DNA of 64,000 nt from Liolophura sinensis (GCF_032854445.1 NC_088295.1:46427385-46491384), one strand, 5' to 3'. Positions 48,301 to 60,917 are shown, counted from the stretch's first letter. Numbers and translations: made by a program. Notes: generated from the letters alone by a model not told the origin.

Positions 48301-49073
48301 GGACAGAAAGGATCTAAACCTGGCATTTAATTTTAAAATATGCACGAATACATGAATAACATATTTAATAGTTGAGAAGTTTATATGGTTTATAATGATA
48401 CCCTTCATTGCATTTTTGGGGGGTGGGGGGTGACGGGGGGGGGGGGGGTTAACCTAGCTAGCATATAAGTGAGCCTTACAGGCATGTGCCATTCAGAGTT
48501 CCAGTATTCATGCTAATGTTTTTTAATTATACTTCATTTCACCAAAAATTTTACAATTTTCAGATGACACATTTTGCTTGATTCTGATTGATTCATCCAC
48601 CTGATGCATAGGAACACTTCAGAGAAGATTGATTAATTTCTTGTATCAAAAAGTCTTAATTAATAGTTAGTGTTTTGGGTCACAAGTATCAATTAACTGA
48701 AGGCTTTCATATGCTTCTAAACATACATTTTTACATACCAAATTTTAGGTGAAATATAGTGCCCTAATTCTTTTAATTTTTAGGACAGATGTAAGTAGTG
48801 CTGAAAACGTAAAGAATTACATTTTTCTCCCAGTTTATTTTTTGATAAGTAAAGATATGAATGTGTAGTACATTAGATGAACTAACCATGTGAAAAAAGG
48901 AACTAAACATTCCTGCTACAGTTACATGTATATTGGCTAAAAAGAGCAGACCATGTGTCTAAAAAATCAGAAAAATTAGGGTATATCATGCTTTGTTCAT
49001 CAACCAAATTGATAATTAAATACGACAAAAAGCAGTGTAGGTATTTAACCAATGCGGAATAATATGTTCCAAC
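45377..49073. other. Non-coding sequence with G-rich tract
   Basis: 3.7 kb without a supported gene. At 48418-48448 there are G runs of 6, 6 and 14 bases. The 93-codon frame at 47919-48200 lacks an ATG at its start and any domain. Confidence 0.5.
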
Positions 49074-49375
49074 CACTTCAGTGGCCTAATAGGTAGGACG
49101 TCTGCCTTGAAGTTGGTAGACCCAGGATCAAACCAAAGACTAAAAAAATGGTACTTGTTGCCGTCTCACTTGTTGCTCAGCCCTGAGACGTTAGAGCAGT
49201 GGGACTGGGTGGGGTGTCATGTCTTGTGTCTTCGGCATGATACTCCAGTGGCGGCATAGCTTTGGCGCTACGAGATATAATTCGCAGTATATGTACACAT
49301 ACCTAATGCTTTCTCATCGTCATACGACTGAAAAATTGTTAAGTACTGCGGAAAGCCCTAAGTAAGTATGCATAC
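49074..49375 (+). mobile_element. SINE B, full length with core deletion
   Basis: Head CACTTCAGTGGCCTAATAGG, core AAAAATGGTACTTGTTGCCG, tail CGTCATACGACTGAAAAATT then GTTAAGTACTGCGGAAAGCC. Most of the AAGGAAACAGGA segment is deleted. Confidence 0.9.
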
Positions 49376-49626
49376 ATACATATAATATGCTGAAGTGTTG
49401 CTTATGCTACCTTTACATCAGACAGTATATGTAGTCAGATTTTTACTTATAAAAGAGTGGCAGTGCATATAAAGGTAACGAAGGTATCTGGAGACTCTGT
49501 AGTTCATCCAGTATTAATTGTCACATGAGGCAGTTAAACTGCCTGGAGTAGTGCGGAGCAGATCATTGTGTATTAAATACATGAACAATGACTTGCATAT
49601 ATTATTAAACTGACACATCAGATTAC

Positions 49627-49848
49627 CCTTGCCTAATTTTTTCAACCTTTTCAACTGCCTCTGCAGCCAATATTTTGAAACATTCTGAGAGAGCAATGGG
49701 GGTGTAGAGAACTAATTTGTACACTTTTATGAAGCTTGAATCTTTAACGACACACACAAATCATTTTTTAGTGTTTTTTTTTTTTAGAAATTGTATGCAT
49801 AAATTCTACTAAAAAAAAGGCTTCAGTGGTTGAAACAATTTACAGTAA
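49627..49848 (-). mobile_element. MITE, family M1
   Basis: Starts CCTAATTTTTTCAACCTTTT and ends GGTTGAAACAATTTACAGTA, the complement of the left end at 26148. The interior ACATTCTGAGAGAGCAATGG and GGTGTAGAGAAC is the complement of 26265-26330. A 12-base T run lies inside. Confidence 0.75.
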
Positions 49849-50932
49849 TACAATTAAATAATCCTGCTTATGGCTGTACGAGATTATCCAGCTTATCATT
49901 GTCACATTATCCAGTCCTCTCACCTGTGCTGCCCTGGATGTGTTAAAGCTGTATCAGGGACAAAAGCTGGTTTCTCATGAATTTGAAGTATTTTTGAATT
50001 CATATCTCCTCGTAATGCAGGATTGTAATGAAGGCCATAATGTCACCAACAACACAGACATTACCAGTGCATCCACTCACGCAGCATTCAAACTGTGTAT
50101 AGAGCTATTTTGAGATCGCATACTTCCTTCCATCTGCTCATTAGTAAAACAAGAATTAATATGGAAACTCCCAGAAAAGTTGTCATTCACCCTTTTAATG
50201 TTGTAAAATCTTCTTGGTTTTAATCCATACTGTGCCAAGTTTAGCCGTCTTGTATTGAAATTGGCGGTTAGCATTTGTGCTCTTATTACTGACAAATAAC
50301 CATACATGTAGGTGACGTGAAGTCTTGAAGCTGGACAGAATCAGATCTCAGGACTAAGTTCAGCCATTCAAGCTCAGATGGTACATTATGGTGCTTTAAT
50401 TGTGTTATGGTATGTACAGGTACATCAAAACATCCTTCATTATTTAAAGCTCATAGAAACGGCAAAACAGTAAAATGCAGTAACTATACTGACTCGGAAT
50501 CCTTTTACCATACTATTATATTTCCATGACCAGAGTGCATGCATCTGGACCTCAGTCGAGACTGTCTCAAATACATTAGAGACTATCATTATTACATTCA
50601 TACCTCAATTGACCTTATCTTCATGAATATTGGGTCTGGATAGGATCATTTGATCTGGAGCAAAACAATGCAGACATGAAAAACATTAGCTATCAACATT
50701 GTTGTTGTACTCACTACATGCAGACAGCAGGCTTAATTGACCAGGCAATGTTTGAGGTCCACAGATTTTTCTATGGGGCGTAATGAAGTGACACAAAGAG
50801 ATTTAGTCTGATTGTAATCTGTAGGGTGATGATCAAAGGAGAAAGGTCTGAGGACTGTAGCAGATTTCCTCAACCTGTACATGTATATGTTGGTGGAGTA
50901 TTCTTGGGCAGTGTGTAAATTAAGTAAATCAA
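49849..50932. other. Non-coding sequence
   Basis: No gene or repeat I can support. Confidence 0.5.
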
Positions 50933-51198
50933 ATATTTATTTATTTGATTGGTTTTTGTTCACCGTACTCAAGAATATTTCACTTATATGACGGTAGCAA
51001 GGATTATGGTGGGTGAAAAACGGGTAAAGTCCGGAAGAAATCCATGATTATCTGCAAGTTGCTGACAGACCTTTCCACGTAGGGTCGAAGAGGAAGCCAG
51101 CATGTTCTGGATTTGAACTCACATCGACAGCATTGCTGAGAGGCTCATGTGTCATTATGCCATGCTGGCGTTCTAACCATCTCGGCCACGGATACCCT
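50933..51198 (-). mobile_element. SINE A, full length, diverged
   Basis: From the TTATTTATTTGATTGGTTTT tail complement to the head complement (CTAACCATCTCGGCCACGG). Many point changes relative to the best copies. Confidence 0.9.
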
Positions 51199-52219
51199 GT
51201 AATAAATCATACACTATATAAACAAGGGAGACCTTCTAACATTAATTTATGTTAACCTATAATCTAGGCCAATTTTGTACGTTATGTACAGAGTTTTGGC
51301 ATCGCTAGTTTTGAGCACCAAAACATGCAATGATATAAATAACAATGCTTTAACAATATTGGCTCATATTGTTTGACTCTTAAGCAGGGATAAGAAACTC
51401 CTTATTCAAACCAACTGGATGTTAATAGAATATGTCGTTGCAGTTTCTAAGGTTGATTCTTCAGTGTTGATCATGTTTTCTTGGAATGACAGAGTTCCAT
51501 CTGGTCCTTGAATATGCGTAAACTTCTTGGATTTTGTTGAAATATTTCCAAAAGTTGGAAAGTTCCTGAAAAAGAGTTTATTGTTGGATAAGTCCTTCAC
51601 AGTACTTGTCAACATTAATAATCAGATTGCATGAGATTCGAAATGGACTGAGAAATATTAGCTACCAAAATAATATCCATTCATCTCCACATGAAGGTTT
51701 GTATTTCAGCTGAATGGTCCTACTGAAAGCTGGTGCTGAGATATACATAGGATATTATTTAAACCCTTGTAAGTCCTGGAATGTCTCTGGCTGCCATGAT
51801 GTGATTTAAGTCTTAGTGACATAACACAGGTATTTATCTGTACAAAGCTACGTTGAACATCATAGCCTAAAATTGGATTCCATGTCCAACTTTTACTCAC
51901 ATGTACATGAAATCAGTTTTGAGTTTCCAGTGCTGATTGTATGCTGTGGTAGTGTTTAATTTCATCCAGGTTTGAACATCCACATTCAGATATTTTGTTT
52001 TGTAAAGAAGATTTTGTCTAAAATGGTCATTGTGTGACTGGCCTCTGATGTCTCACCACGATTTGTCAGTGTATAAAATGTCATGATTGTGATCAATGTG
52101 AATTTGAACCTGTTTTCACCCGGCTACTTCTAGAAGATAGATGTATAATCTGATCAATAAGCTGTTTAAATATATGTATTTTCTTCTTTTCTTTACTTTC
52201 CCTCCCCCTCCCCCTTCCA
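51199..52219. other. Non-coding sequence
   Basis: No gene or repeat I can support. Minus-strand frames at 51406-51615 and 51706-51900 have no recognisable content. Confidence 0.45.
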
Positions 52220-52580
52220 ATAGCACACTTGGTAGAGCCTCCGCTTCAGGGGCAGTTGATCCAGGGTCAATGCTGGGTCAGGTCATTCGTAAGACCTTAA
52301 AGAAAAAGGGAGTTGAAAAAAGAGGAAGTTGTAACTTCCTCGCTTGGCATTAAGCATTAAGGGGATAGTGCAATGACTGGTTGACCCGTGTCAGTATAAT
52401 GGCCTGGGCGGGGCGCCTTACTTGCCTTCGGTAAGTGAAGCAGCACTAGATAAAAGAGGGGTGGAAATCCGTCCTGCAGCAAGGAGGCACTTTAATTGCA
52501 CTCTAAGGATTCCTTCGTCGTCATATGACTGAAAAATTGTTAAGTACGACGTTAAACCCCAAGCACTCACCCACTCACTC
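52220..52580 (+). mobile_element. SINE C, full length
   Basis: Head TAGCACACTTGGTAGAGCCT (A-box region) and B-box CAGGGTCAATGCTGGGT. The core is AAAAGAGGAAGTTGTAACTT, then CTTACTTGCCTTCGGTAAG, and the shared tail is ATATGACTGAAAAATTGTTA with CACTCACCCACTCACTC. Confidence 0.94.
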
Positions 52581-53471
52581 TTCTTTTCTTTGAGAAAAAA
52601 AAAACGTCTTGATTCATATGTTTTTAATTTTTTTAGTAGCGTTTTATGTGGTTTGTGAGATATATTTGTAATTTATCACCTTGGGCGACCAAAAATACAT
52701 GGACTTTGTACATATAATGTCAACTTTGTCAACTCAGGCATGTCTGCGGTCTCTGTTAAGTTTCCAGTAAATTAAATCAATTAATTATCACCTACATGTA
52801 TACTAGTATGCAGCATCATTTACATATGTATGTTATGTTTTCTCTGTTACCTGTATACATGGAAAAGAGTAATTATTCTGGTAAATGAGACTGATAACTT
52901 TGATGAATATGTAGTCTTCCTTTAATGGAAGCGTGGTATTTATACGCAACCCCTGTCATGACATGCAATGCTACACCTGCCCCACCTGCCTCACCTGTTG
53001 ACATTACTGATGGTCATGAAGGCCCGCATCTAATATATTTGACATGCACTTGATGATCGAAGTGCCTGTAATTTGATACTTTGCTGATGATTAGTGCTGC
53101 CTGCCAGTAATTCCTGAGGCTTGTAATATAACTATGTCAAAGCTGTATGGTTAATACAAAATAATACGTGATATTATACTGATGAGAAGGTCATGCACAC
53201 ATGCTGATAGATATTGCATGGTATTGTTTTGCAGGAACTGTATTCAGTTCGTATGGGGTATGTGCATGCTAAAATGGTTGTCACAGTGTTGTGCAACTTA
53301 CTTGACTGATGTGCAAGGAATTCAAGCAACTACATGTATGAAGTTTGAAGTTTCTGTATATAATTCAAGACAGAAACATTAATATAGATGCTGCAGTATT
53401 CTGCAGAGATTACACGCATGCACATGTAGAGCAATGAAAGAGTATGATCTGAATGAATGGTAATAGTTATT
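52581..53471. other. Non-coding sequence
   Basis: No gene or repeat I can support. Confidence 0.5.
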
Positions 53472-53645
53472 AATATTTGATTGGTGTTTTTCACCATATT
53501 CAGGAGTATTTCTCTTATACGATGGTGGCCAGCATTATGGTGGGAGGAAACTGGGCAGAGCCTAAGGGGGAACCACAACCACCGCACATTGTTGCCAGAC
53601 CTTCCCACTTATGTCTAGAGAGGATGCCACCATGAGCTGAATGAA
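53472..53645 (-). mobile_element. SINE A, 3' two-thirds
   Basis: Complement of family A from AATATTTGATTGGTGTTTTT to GAGGATGCCACCATGAGCTG. Confidence 0.88.
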
Positions 53646-53730
53646 CTGACACTGATCCTTTATCCTTGTAGTAATCTATATCTAAGATATTTGTTACTTA
53701 CATGTATGTACATTTGCAAAGATCTTGCCG

Positions 53731-53890
53731 TTTATTTATTTATTTATTTGTTCACTCTTTAAGGCCATACTCAAGAATTACTCACATATGCAATGGCCGT
53801 CAGTTTTATGGGTGAAAGAAAACAAAATGCCAGGGATAAACCACCAAGCTTTGGAAAGTCACTGACAAACTTTCCCACTTGTGACGTACA
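53731..53890 (-). mobile_element. SINE A, 3' part, strongly diverged
   Basis: TTATTTATTTATTTATTTGT then GCCATACTCAAGAATTACTC and ACTGACAAACTTTCCCACTT are degraded family A motifs. It is older than its neighbour at 53472. Confidence 0.75.
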
Positions 53891-54736
53891 AATACATGAA
53901 TGCACACTGCATTGGTGGAGGACGAGCTAGTTGTCTCCAACAAATGTTTGACAGACTGCCCTGACAACTACAGAAGCGTCATAGTCAACTTTTTTTTGTC
54001 ACCATGCATGGGGTTCCCCAAGCAGTAAGAGAGTGGTGCTACAATGAAATTGGTTTTAGATTATGTATATGGAATCCTAAAACAAAGTAACATGTTACCT
54101 GAACTTCAGTGCATGTTATTTAAGCTGCACACTCTCTGTACTGACATGCAACTGATACTCTTTGACTATTATAATGATCGAAGGTTTGATGCTTGCATGG
54201 CCTCCTATATCACTGGCATTGGCATTGGCAGTAATATATTGTGACAATAAGACTGGTGGTAATTAAAATGGAGCAAACATTATACTGTTGGGACATATTT
54301 GAACACTCAATTGATTCATAATTAGATGACAATATTTAGCAAAATGACATCATGATTATTTAGTCTCAAGTATAATTTTTGCCTTATAATTATTAATATT
54401 GTTAATCTGGCTATAACCTTTTAAATGTAGGTTTTTCTCTTATAACTCACAAATGAATTAAATTAATTAAGCCATTATGAGTCAAGGTGAACAGTATGGG
54501 TTATACATGTATGTTACCTTTACTCACTCTAGCAATTTTACAGTTCCCTCAAAAAAAAATGAAAAATAAAAAAAATTTAATTTAAACACAAGCTTGCTGA
54601 ATATACTGTCATTGTCATAGCTGATGTCAATTACCATGTTTGATCTAAAAATTCACCCCAAAATTCCATGTTTGATGCAAATAAAGATCATAAAATATTA
54701 CTTTCTGTGAGTGCTGAAAGTTTAATACATTTTGAC
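53891..54736. other. Non-coding sequence
   Basis: Two overlapping frames at 53997-54244 look mildly protein-like (one ATG-initiated, 66 codons, starting MKLVLDYVYGILKQSN), but neither has a domain or splice context. Confidence 0.4.
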
Positions 54737-55001
54737 ATAGCTCAATTAGTTGAGTGTCCGCTTTGGGGACGGTAGATCCAGGTTCAATCCTGGGTCGGGT
54801 AACACGTAAGACCTTAAAAGAGGAAGTTGTAGCTTTCTCGCTTGGTGTTTAGCATTAAGGGGATAGTGCAACAATTGGTTGACCTGTATCAGTTTAATGG
54901 CTCGGGCAGGGCGCCTTACTTGCCTTTGGTAAGTCGCCTCAGTGAAGCAGCACTAGATAAAACAACGGTTAAGTACGACGTTAAACCCCGAGCACTCACT
55001 C
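54737..55001 (+). mobile_element. SINE C with tail deletion
   Basis: Head TAGCTCAATTAGTTGAGTGT, B-box CAGGTTCAATCCTGGGTC, core AAAAGAGGAAGTTGTAGCTT. It jumps from CTAGATAAAACAA to GGTTAAGTACGACGTTAAAC, skipping about 80 bp. Confidence 0.93.
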
Positions 55002-56373
55002 AGAACAAAGACCTTAAAAGTAACTACAATCATTAGCAAAATGATTAATGTGGTCCAATACAGTATCATCTTATAAACTCAATCCTGCACAACATACTAG
55101 TATAATGCACAAGTTAAACAGTATAGGTGCACAATAAAGAATTACAAATTGTAAGACTTCTTGATAACGGATCAGTGTCTTGCAACTACTATAAAGTATG
55201 TAAATAAAAAATCTGAGACAGGAGAGCATTTTATACACCATTATGTTCATAGATTTCAACAAAAGCTGAGATACAATCAGAAACTGAATTGAGAAACTGA
55301 AAACTGTGCTCGAAAATGTTTTAAGGATCGAAGGCTGAATCTTAATCTGATTTTGTTAGTGTTTTTTTGAAAAGGTCATCAGGAAAACTTCTGCAAAATG
55401 TCTGGAAGTGCTCAATGGCAATTTTAAATGGTTGGTTGTATTTACAACCAGAAAAAGAAATAGTTGCAGTAATGAGTTTGAGCAACTAAATGGAATTACT
55501 TTACACCATTTAACACTGTAATAAGGCAGAGGTCTGAAGAAAAGGAGTAATGCTGTGTTGGCTTTAACATTCATTTGGCAGGTCAAAAGCATGTCAGATT
55601 GACTTCTACCGTTCAGCATAATGTTTATAAGGCTAGTGATAAGCCGCAGCGAAAGTTTTTGCCTCCGAGTCTGAGTGGCATATAAACCAGATGTTAACAG
55701 GGCTGGAACAAACACTAGCTGAATAAAAGTCATTTAGCCGGGTAAAATTTGCATTGCCTTCTTTAAACATCAACAGGGCCTTGGGAATTCTTGTTCAGCT
55801 TTATAGGTGGGAATTCATGGAGTTTTTTTTTTTTTTTTTTGTTTCCTGTAGGTTGGATCGATACAAATTCTTTTAACATGTACACAAGAAACTGATGAAT
55901 TTCAGCTTCATATTTCCATTTTACAAGTGTTGTCTTGCTTCAAGGCTCACTACAATAATTACTTGCAAAAGAAAAAAAAGAAGAAGAAAAGTAGAAAATT
56001 TTCAACTGTGTGTTTCAGTAGCTTTGAGATTTATTCATTTGTTACATGTATATCCATTCATCTTGGGTAACGGTGGGTGGGTGGGTGTTGGCGGGGGGGG
56101 GGGGGGGGCGAGCTTGTAATTGGTTAAGAGGCATTTGTAGTACTGTTTTATGTTGTTTTACATGAAATTCATGGGAGTTTGCATTGAGCTGATTGACTGG
56201 TTGAAGATCTGTGCATATCATGTTTATAGCATTAAAGTTTGGCAAATTGTTTTGTCAAATGCTCAGCTGGTGGCTTTTACTTGGGCATTTTGGCCAATAG
56301 AAATCACCCAATTCAAAATTTCGTGAAAGTTCTTAATATGGAATTCTTTCGCTGATTTCCTTAACAGCCTACC
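55002..56373. other. Non-coding sequence with G-rich tract
   Basis: G-rich tract at 56070-56108: GGGTGGGTGGGTG, then a run of 16 G (56093-56108). An 18-base T run lies near 55821-55840. An ATG-initiated 125-codon minus-strand frame (55356-55733) has no domain I recognise. Confidence 0.5.
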
Positions 56374-56730
56374 AGCCCCGATAGCACAGTTGGTAGAGCA
56401 TCTGGTCCGGGAGCGGTGGATCCAGGGTCAATCCTGGGTCGAGTCACACCTAAGACTTTAAAAGAGGAAGTTGCAGCTTCCTCGCTTGGCGTTCATCACG
56501 AAGGGGATAGTGCAACAACTGCTTAACCAGTGTCGGTATAATGGCTCGGGTGTTACGACCTACTTGCCTTCGGTAAGGAGTCTCAGTGAAACAGCACTAG
56601 ATAAAAGAGCTGGAAATCCATCCTGCAACAAGGAGGCACATTACATGCCATCTAACGACTCCTCCGTCGTCATATGACTGAAAAATTGTTAAGTACGATG
56701 TTAAACCCCAATCACTGAATTACTCACTCT
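56374..56730 (+). mobile_element. SINE C, full length
   Basis: Head CCCCGATAGCACAGTTGGTA then GAGCATCTGG, B-box CAGGGTCAATCCTGGGTC, full core, and tail TATGACTGAAAAATTGTTAA then GTACGATGTTAAACCCCAAT. Good reference for family C. Confidence 0.95.
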
Positions 56731-57289
56731 GTAACAGCCTAGGGTTTTAATCAAGTTTACAAATCGAATGTGTACATTACATTTTATGGTTTTTCTTGAA
56801 TCCAGATGTTTCAGGTTTTATAATTATTAGTATGATGCAGTGTTACCTCTGTCAAATTACATAACGGATTTTAGAATATTAACCATTTTTAATTGGTCGA
56901 AGGTAACTTCATGGTACACTTGAAATCTACCGCTGTACTTTTGTTCTGCAGTAAAGAATGAGTCTCTCATCATTGCAGTGCACACTGAATATTTTATAAC
57001 CTGAAGCAAACACAACGGTGCAATAAACCTGGCCTATTGTCGGAGTGATTTAGCAGTTATCTTGAGAATAGACGCGACTTTATCGCAGACAGGACATGTT
57101 AATGTTTTATGAATCCCAGGCATTTTGGAGACAGCAATTTGCGGAATGCAAGACGAAGTGTAGGAGGAAATTGCATTAAATTGTCCAGCCACAAATCCTG
57201 TAGTTTACCAAAGAAACTCTTATTCTGTATTCTATTTGTGTGCAACAACTTTAAATCACATGTAGCTAAACCCAGTTGGAAAATTTATT

Positions 57290-57446
57290 GATGTATTTAT
57301 TTGATTGGTGTTTTACGCCATACTCAAGAATATATCATTTATACGACGGCGGCCAGCAGTTTATGGTGGGAGGAAACCGGGCTGAGCCCGTGGGAAACCC
57401 ACGGCCATCCACAGGTTGGTGCCAGACCTTCCCACTTACGGTTGGA
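57290..57446 (-). mobile_element. SINE A, 3' half
   Basis: Complement from TTATTTGATTGGTGTTTTAC to CCAGACCTTCCCACTTACGG. Frames over it (57276, 57301) are SINE-derived. The preceding 56731-57289 shows nothing I can support. Confidence 0.92.
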
Positions 57447-57968
57447 AAATTTGATTGCTCAAAATTTTGTTTTCTGTCCAGTGGGTTTGGAATGGGCTCT
57501 AGATGTTAGTAACAAGATATTTGCAGATAATGTTGAACAACTGTGTTAAATGTTTGAAACAGGTATATGGCAGATTTGTTGCATGATATCAATTAGAAAT
57601 GTTGATCTAGTGTATAATAGCTGCATTTAATTGATATATTCTGTTTGCAGTAATTTTAAAGCATGCACACATGTGCAGTCAGGACCAAGTATAAGGACAT
57701 TTTGAAATCCCGTAGAAATGCCTGAATTAATTTAAATTTACTCAAATGTCTCAAAAATGTCCATATGTTTATGTGTGCTGGCTGTGCCAAAATTTTAAAG
57801 TAATTTTGGCGCTATGATTAAGTATTTAAGGCATTAGTTTCATTTTTCAGTTTTTCACATTGTTTTTTCAGTTTCAATGGAAAATAATCATAGCCCAAAT
57901 TAAGCTGCTTAAAGGGTGCCTAAGTGAGAAATGTGTACTTGGCCCTCGCATTTGTACTATATATCACC

Positions 57969-58238
57969 TGTACCACAGATCTGTTCTGCACAAATGAGAA
58001 GTTCCACATGTACCACAGATCAGTTCTGCACAAATGAGAAGTTCCACATGTACCACAGATCAGTTCTGCACAAATGGGAAGTTCCACATGTACCACAGAT
58101 CAGTTCTGCACAAATGGGAAGTTCCACATGTACCACAGATCAATTCTGCACAAATGAGAAGTTCTGCATGTACCACAGATCAGTTCTGCACAAATGAAAA
58201 GTTCCTCATGTACCACAGATCAGTTCTGCACAATTGAG
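57969..58238. repeat. 40-bp tandem repeat, ~6.7 copies
   Basis: Unit GTACCACAGATCAGTTCTGC followed by ACAAATGAGAAGTTCCACAT, repeated head to tail without spacers. 40 is not a multiple of 3, so the apparent frames switch between units. Confidence 0.95.
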
Positions 58239-58528
58239 AAGAGTTAAACTCCAAGAATTAAAGCATGATGACCTTACTAATTATGTCAGCATTTGTTATG
58301 CCACTGTAAGCAATATTCATTTACTCTACTTGTATGTACATAGCCACAATATATACACGATAGAAAAGCTAGCTGGAAAGCCAGTAATTAATGATTTCAA
58401 GTTTGTTTTTCACATGACAGTTTTGGATAGTAGCTACCCTAATTCCTTATCCTTTCAATGTGGTTTAAGCACCTCTTTAGATGATTTTGGAGACAATGAA
58501 ACATTAGTTGGATTGGCCAATATCAGGC

Positions 58529-58617
58529 CTTCTCAAAAAGTAAAAAAAATTTCAGGCTGCACAAGTAAATGTCCTCAGAATATGCTTAAAGAAGAACTGG
58601 TTGAAGGATTACAGTAG
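58529..58617 (+). mobile_element. MITE M1 fragment
   Basis: Homologous to 559-662 (CCTTCTCAAAAAGTA, CCTCAGAATATGCTTAAAGA, GGTTGAAGGATTACAG). The open frame 58234-58617 starts in the 40-bp repeat at a TTG and ends in this element, so it is not a gene. Confidence 0.55.
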
Positions 58618-59649
58618 TACATGACAATACATGTGTGATACGGTAAGAAAATGGAGGGTGGGGCAGTAGGGGTGGGGGAGAGTGGTTATTAGTTAGGAAA
58701 AATCATCGGGAGAATCGAAGTGCTTTAAATGTCTTGGTATATGTACATGTAGTTCGGTGTGGATTGCCCTTATTTTGAAATGCCTCAAGACTTCTCCAGT
58801 GAGCACTGATGGAATGTAGCTATGGATGGAACTTGTTTTGTAATGTTAATAATGTTGTACAATATAGTTTATGAGCATACATCTAAATATTCCTTGCAGT
58901 TTTGATAAAATTTTAAAATGGAAAGTATCGACCGACTGCGTGCAGAAATTCATTGTAGTTAGCTTGAAACAAGATTGAGGTTCCTCAAGCATGCACAAAA
59001 TACCATACCTCTCAGATCAGATTTCACTTTTAGCTCGATGGCCCATCATCTTTTCACTTCGTTTTAAGAGTTTGAGATTGTGCCTGCCTGTATTTTTTCC
59101 TGAAATCATTTGAAATCCAAGACAGAGTTCGTCTGCCTGGGTTAGCACATTAGCTAGTCTATCTGAAGGCAGAAACTAAACTCTTCATGCAGTGCTTTTA
59201 CTCCCTGGCCTAAAAGCATATTCTTTTGTACCAAGTAATAATTTAGATATAATGGTAATAATGTAAATGGAAATCTGTAGGCCATGTGGAATTGTCATTG
59301 ATTCTGATGTTTGTGATATGGCTTGTGACTTTTTATCTGTACTTAACACCTTAATTACACAAATGTCAACACATTTGCACAGCGCGCCCATAAGTTTCAT
59401 GGAAAATTTCTCTTCCAGTTTATAAACCCATCAATCAACATGTATTACCTAATACATTTAAAATGTTGAAGTTCTGTATAGAACTGATTCAGAACAGTTC
59501 ATTCTGCTTATGGTGTATTTCACTGATTGGTCTGTTTTCTTTTAATCAAGCACTAGTATTATATTTGAACACAGCGTATATATTTTGATCAACTTACATA
59601 GGTATTTACTTGAAATGACCATGGCCAAGTATTTAGCACGTATTTTTCT
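58618..59649. other. Non-coding sequence
   Basis: A G-rich stretch lies at 58652-58681 (GGAGGGTGGGGCAG then GGGGTGGGGGAG). No gene. Confidence 0.5.
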
Positions 59650-59822
59650 TCTCCAGTCGTATGTGCATGCAGGGAAGAAGGTCTGCCAACAGCGGAGGGC
59701 CATGGGTTTAATTTCCACAGTGCTCTGCCCGGTTTAATTCCACCTCAATGCTGGAGGATGCTGTACATGTAAAATATTTTTGAGTACGATGTAAAACACC
59801 AATCAACTAAATATTAAATAAA
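59650..59822 (+). mobile_element. SINE A, diverged
   Basis: TTCTCCAGTCGTATGTGCAT to TAAAACACCAATCAACTAAA then TATTAAATAAATA. The head is missing. 59823-60917 holds no gene that I can support. Confidence 0.82.
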
Positions 59823-60917
59823 TAATTATCTTGAAATATTCTGGCAGACTTGAATGGTAACTCTTACAAATAACTATGAAGTTGTGAGTCTACATGGCAG
59901 CCACAGACTCATACTGCTTTAAATTATGTTGGAATGATGTAAAATGTCAGGTCTCGTAGCAGAAAGGATTGAAAGCTGTATATAGGGATAGAAAAAATTA
60001 CGTTATTATTGCAGAGAGATCTGTCTTTATTCATCATGCATGAAAGGTTGGGTGATTGCCTCAGCAGGTCACTGATATGTGGTAAGAAAATCAATCGGCT
60101 GATCTAGCTAGAGTCTCATCCCTACATAATATTCTGGCTGGAAACGGTTGACTATAAAATAGCATGTATTTTGCTGCTAATGTTGGAGCTGGGTGTGGTT
60201 TAGAACCCTGGGATCACGTGGATGATACGAGAGGTTGGTTTGATGGGTGGATATATATATACATTACTTATTGATCAGTGTTACTGATGCAGAGGCAGGG
60301 TGATAATTAGTCCCCCTTTTGGTCCTCTTAGCAGGTATCTTTGAGGTTATTACACCGTGCAGTGAGATGCAGGGCTTTAATGGTGGATCATGGGGTGCAT
60401 TGTCTACAGTCACGACAGTTGTTTATAGGAAGGTGAATGAAGCATACTTATCATTGGTTTGCTGTATTTAACATTCATCAGCTACATGTATTTCACCATT
60501 TGTTTTTGTGGAATAAGTTGGAGTTTTATTCCAATGGACATTACATTGAATTAAGTGAGTATTATAGTTATGTAAAATAGTAATTATAGGCAATAACTTG
60601 ATTTGCCCTAATATTATTTGAACATTGTATCTAGGAAGACAACATTGTGTATACATGCACATGATCATGTATTTGCTGATGATAGTGAATGCTGATTCTC
60701 AATAGCTTTGATAAATGCCCTTAAGTATTGGATTTCTTGCCTTCTCACACTGTGGCACCTCATTCAGTGTTAGTGGCCGATATGTAAAAGATTTAAGCTC
60801 TTAGTTAAAAGATAAGATTTCAGTAGACCGACTGACAAAACAGGGACCAACTTAAGGTGCTTTTAGTATGTTGCCGGTAAAAATGTATACCGATAATGTG
60901 TGTTTTATTTGTTTGTT

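Noticed and set aside
55356-55733. ATG-initiated 125-codon minus-strand frame, considered as a transposon remnant
   Set aside because: No reverse transcriptase, endonuclease or transposase motif was found in it or in the overlapping frames.
57969-58238. CRISPR-like array
   Set aside because: Regularly repeated but head-to-tail without unique spacers, in a eukaryotic context with no cas genes. The same applies to the 21-, 38-, 48- and 73-bp arrays.
58234-58617. 127-codon forward frame
   Set aside because: It begins with TTG inside a 40-bp tandem repeat and ends within a MITE fragment homologous to non-coding 559-662.
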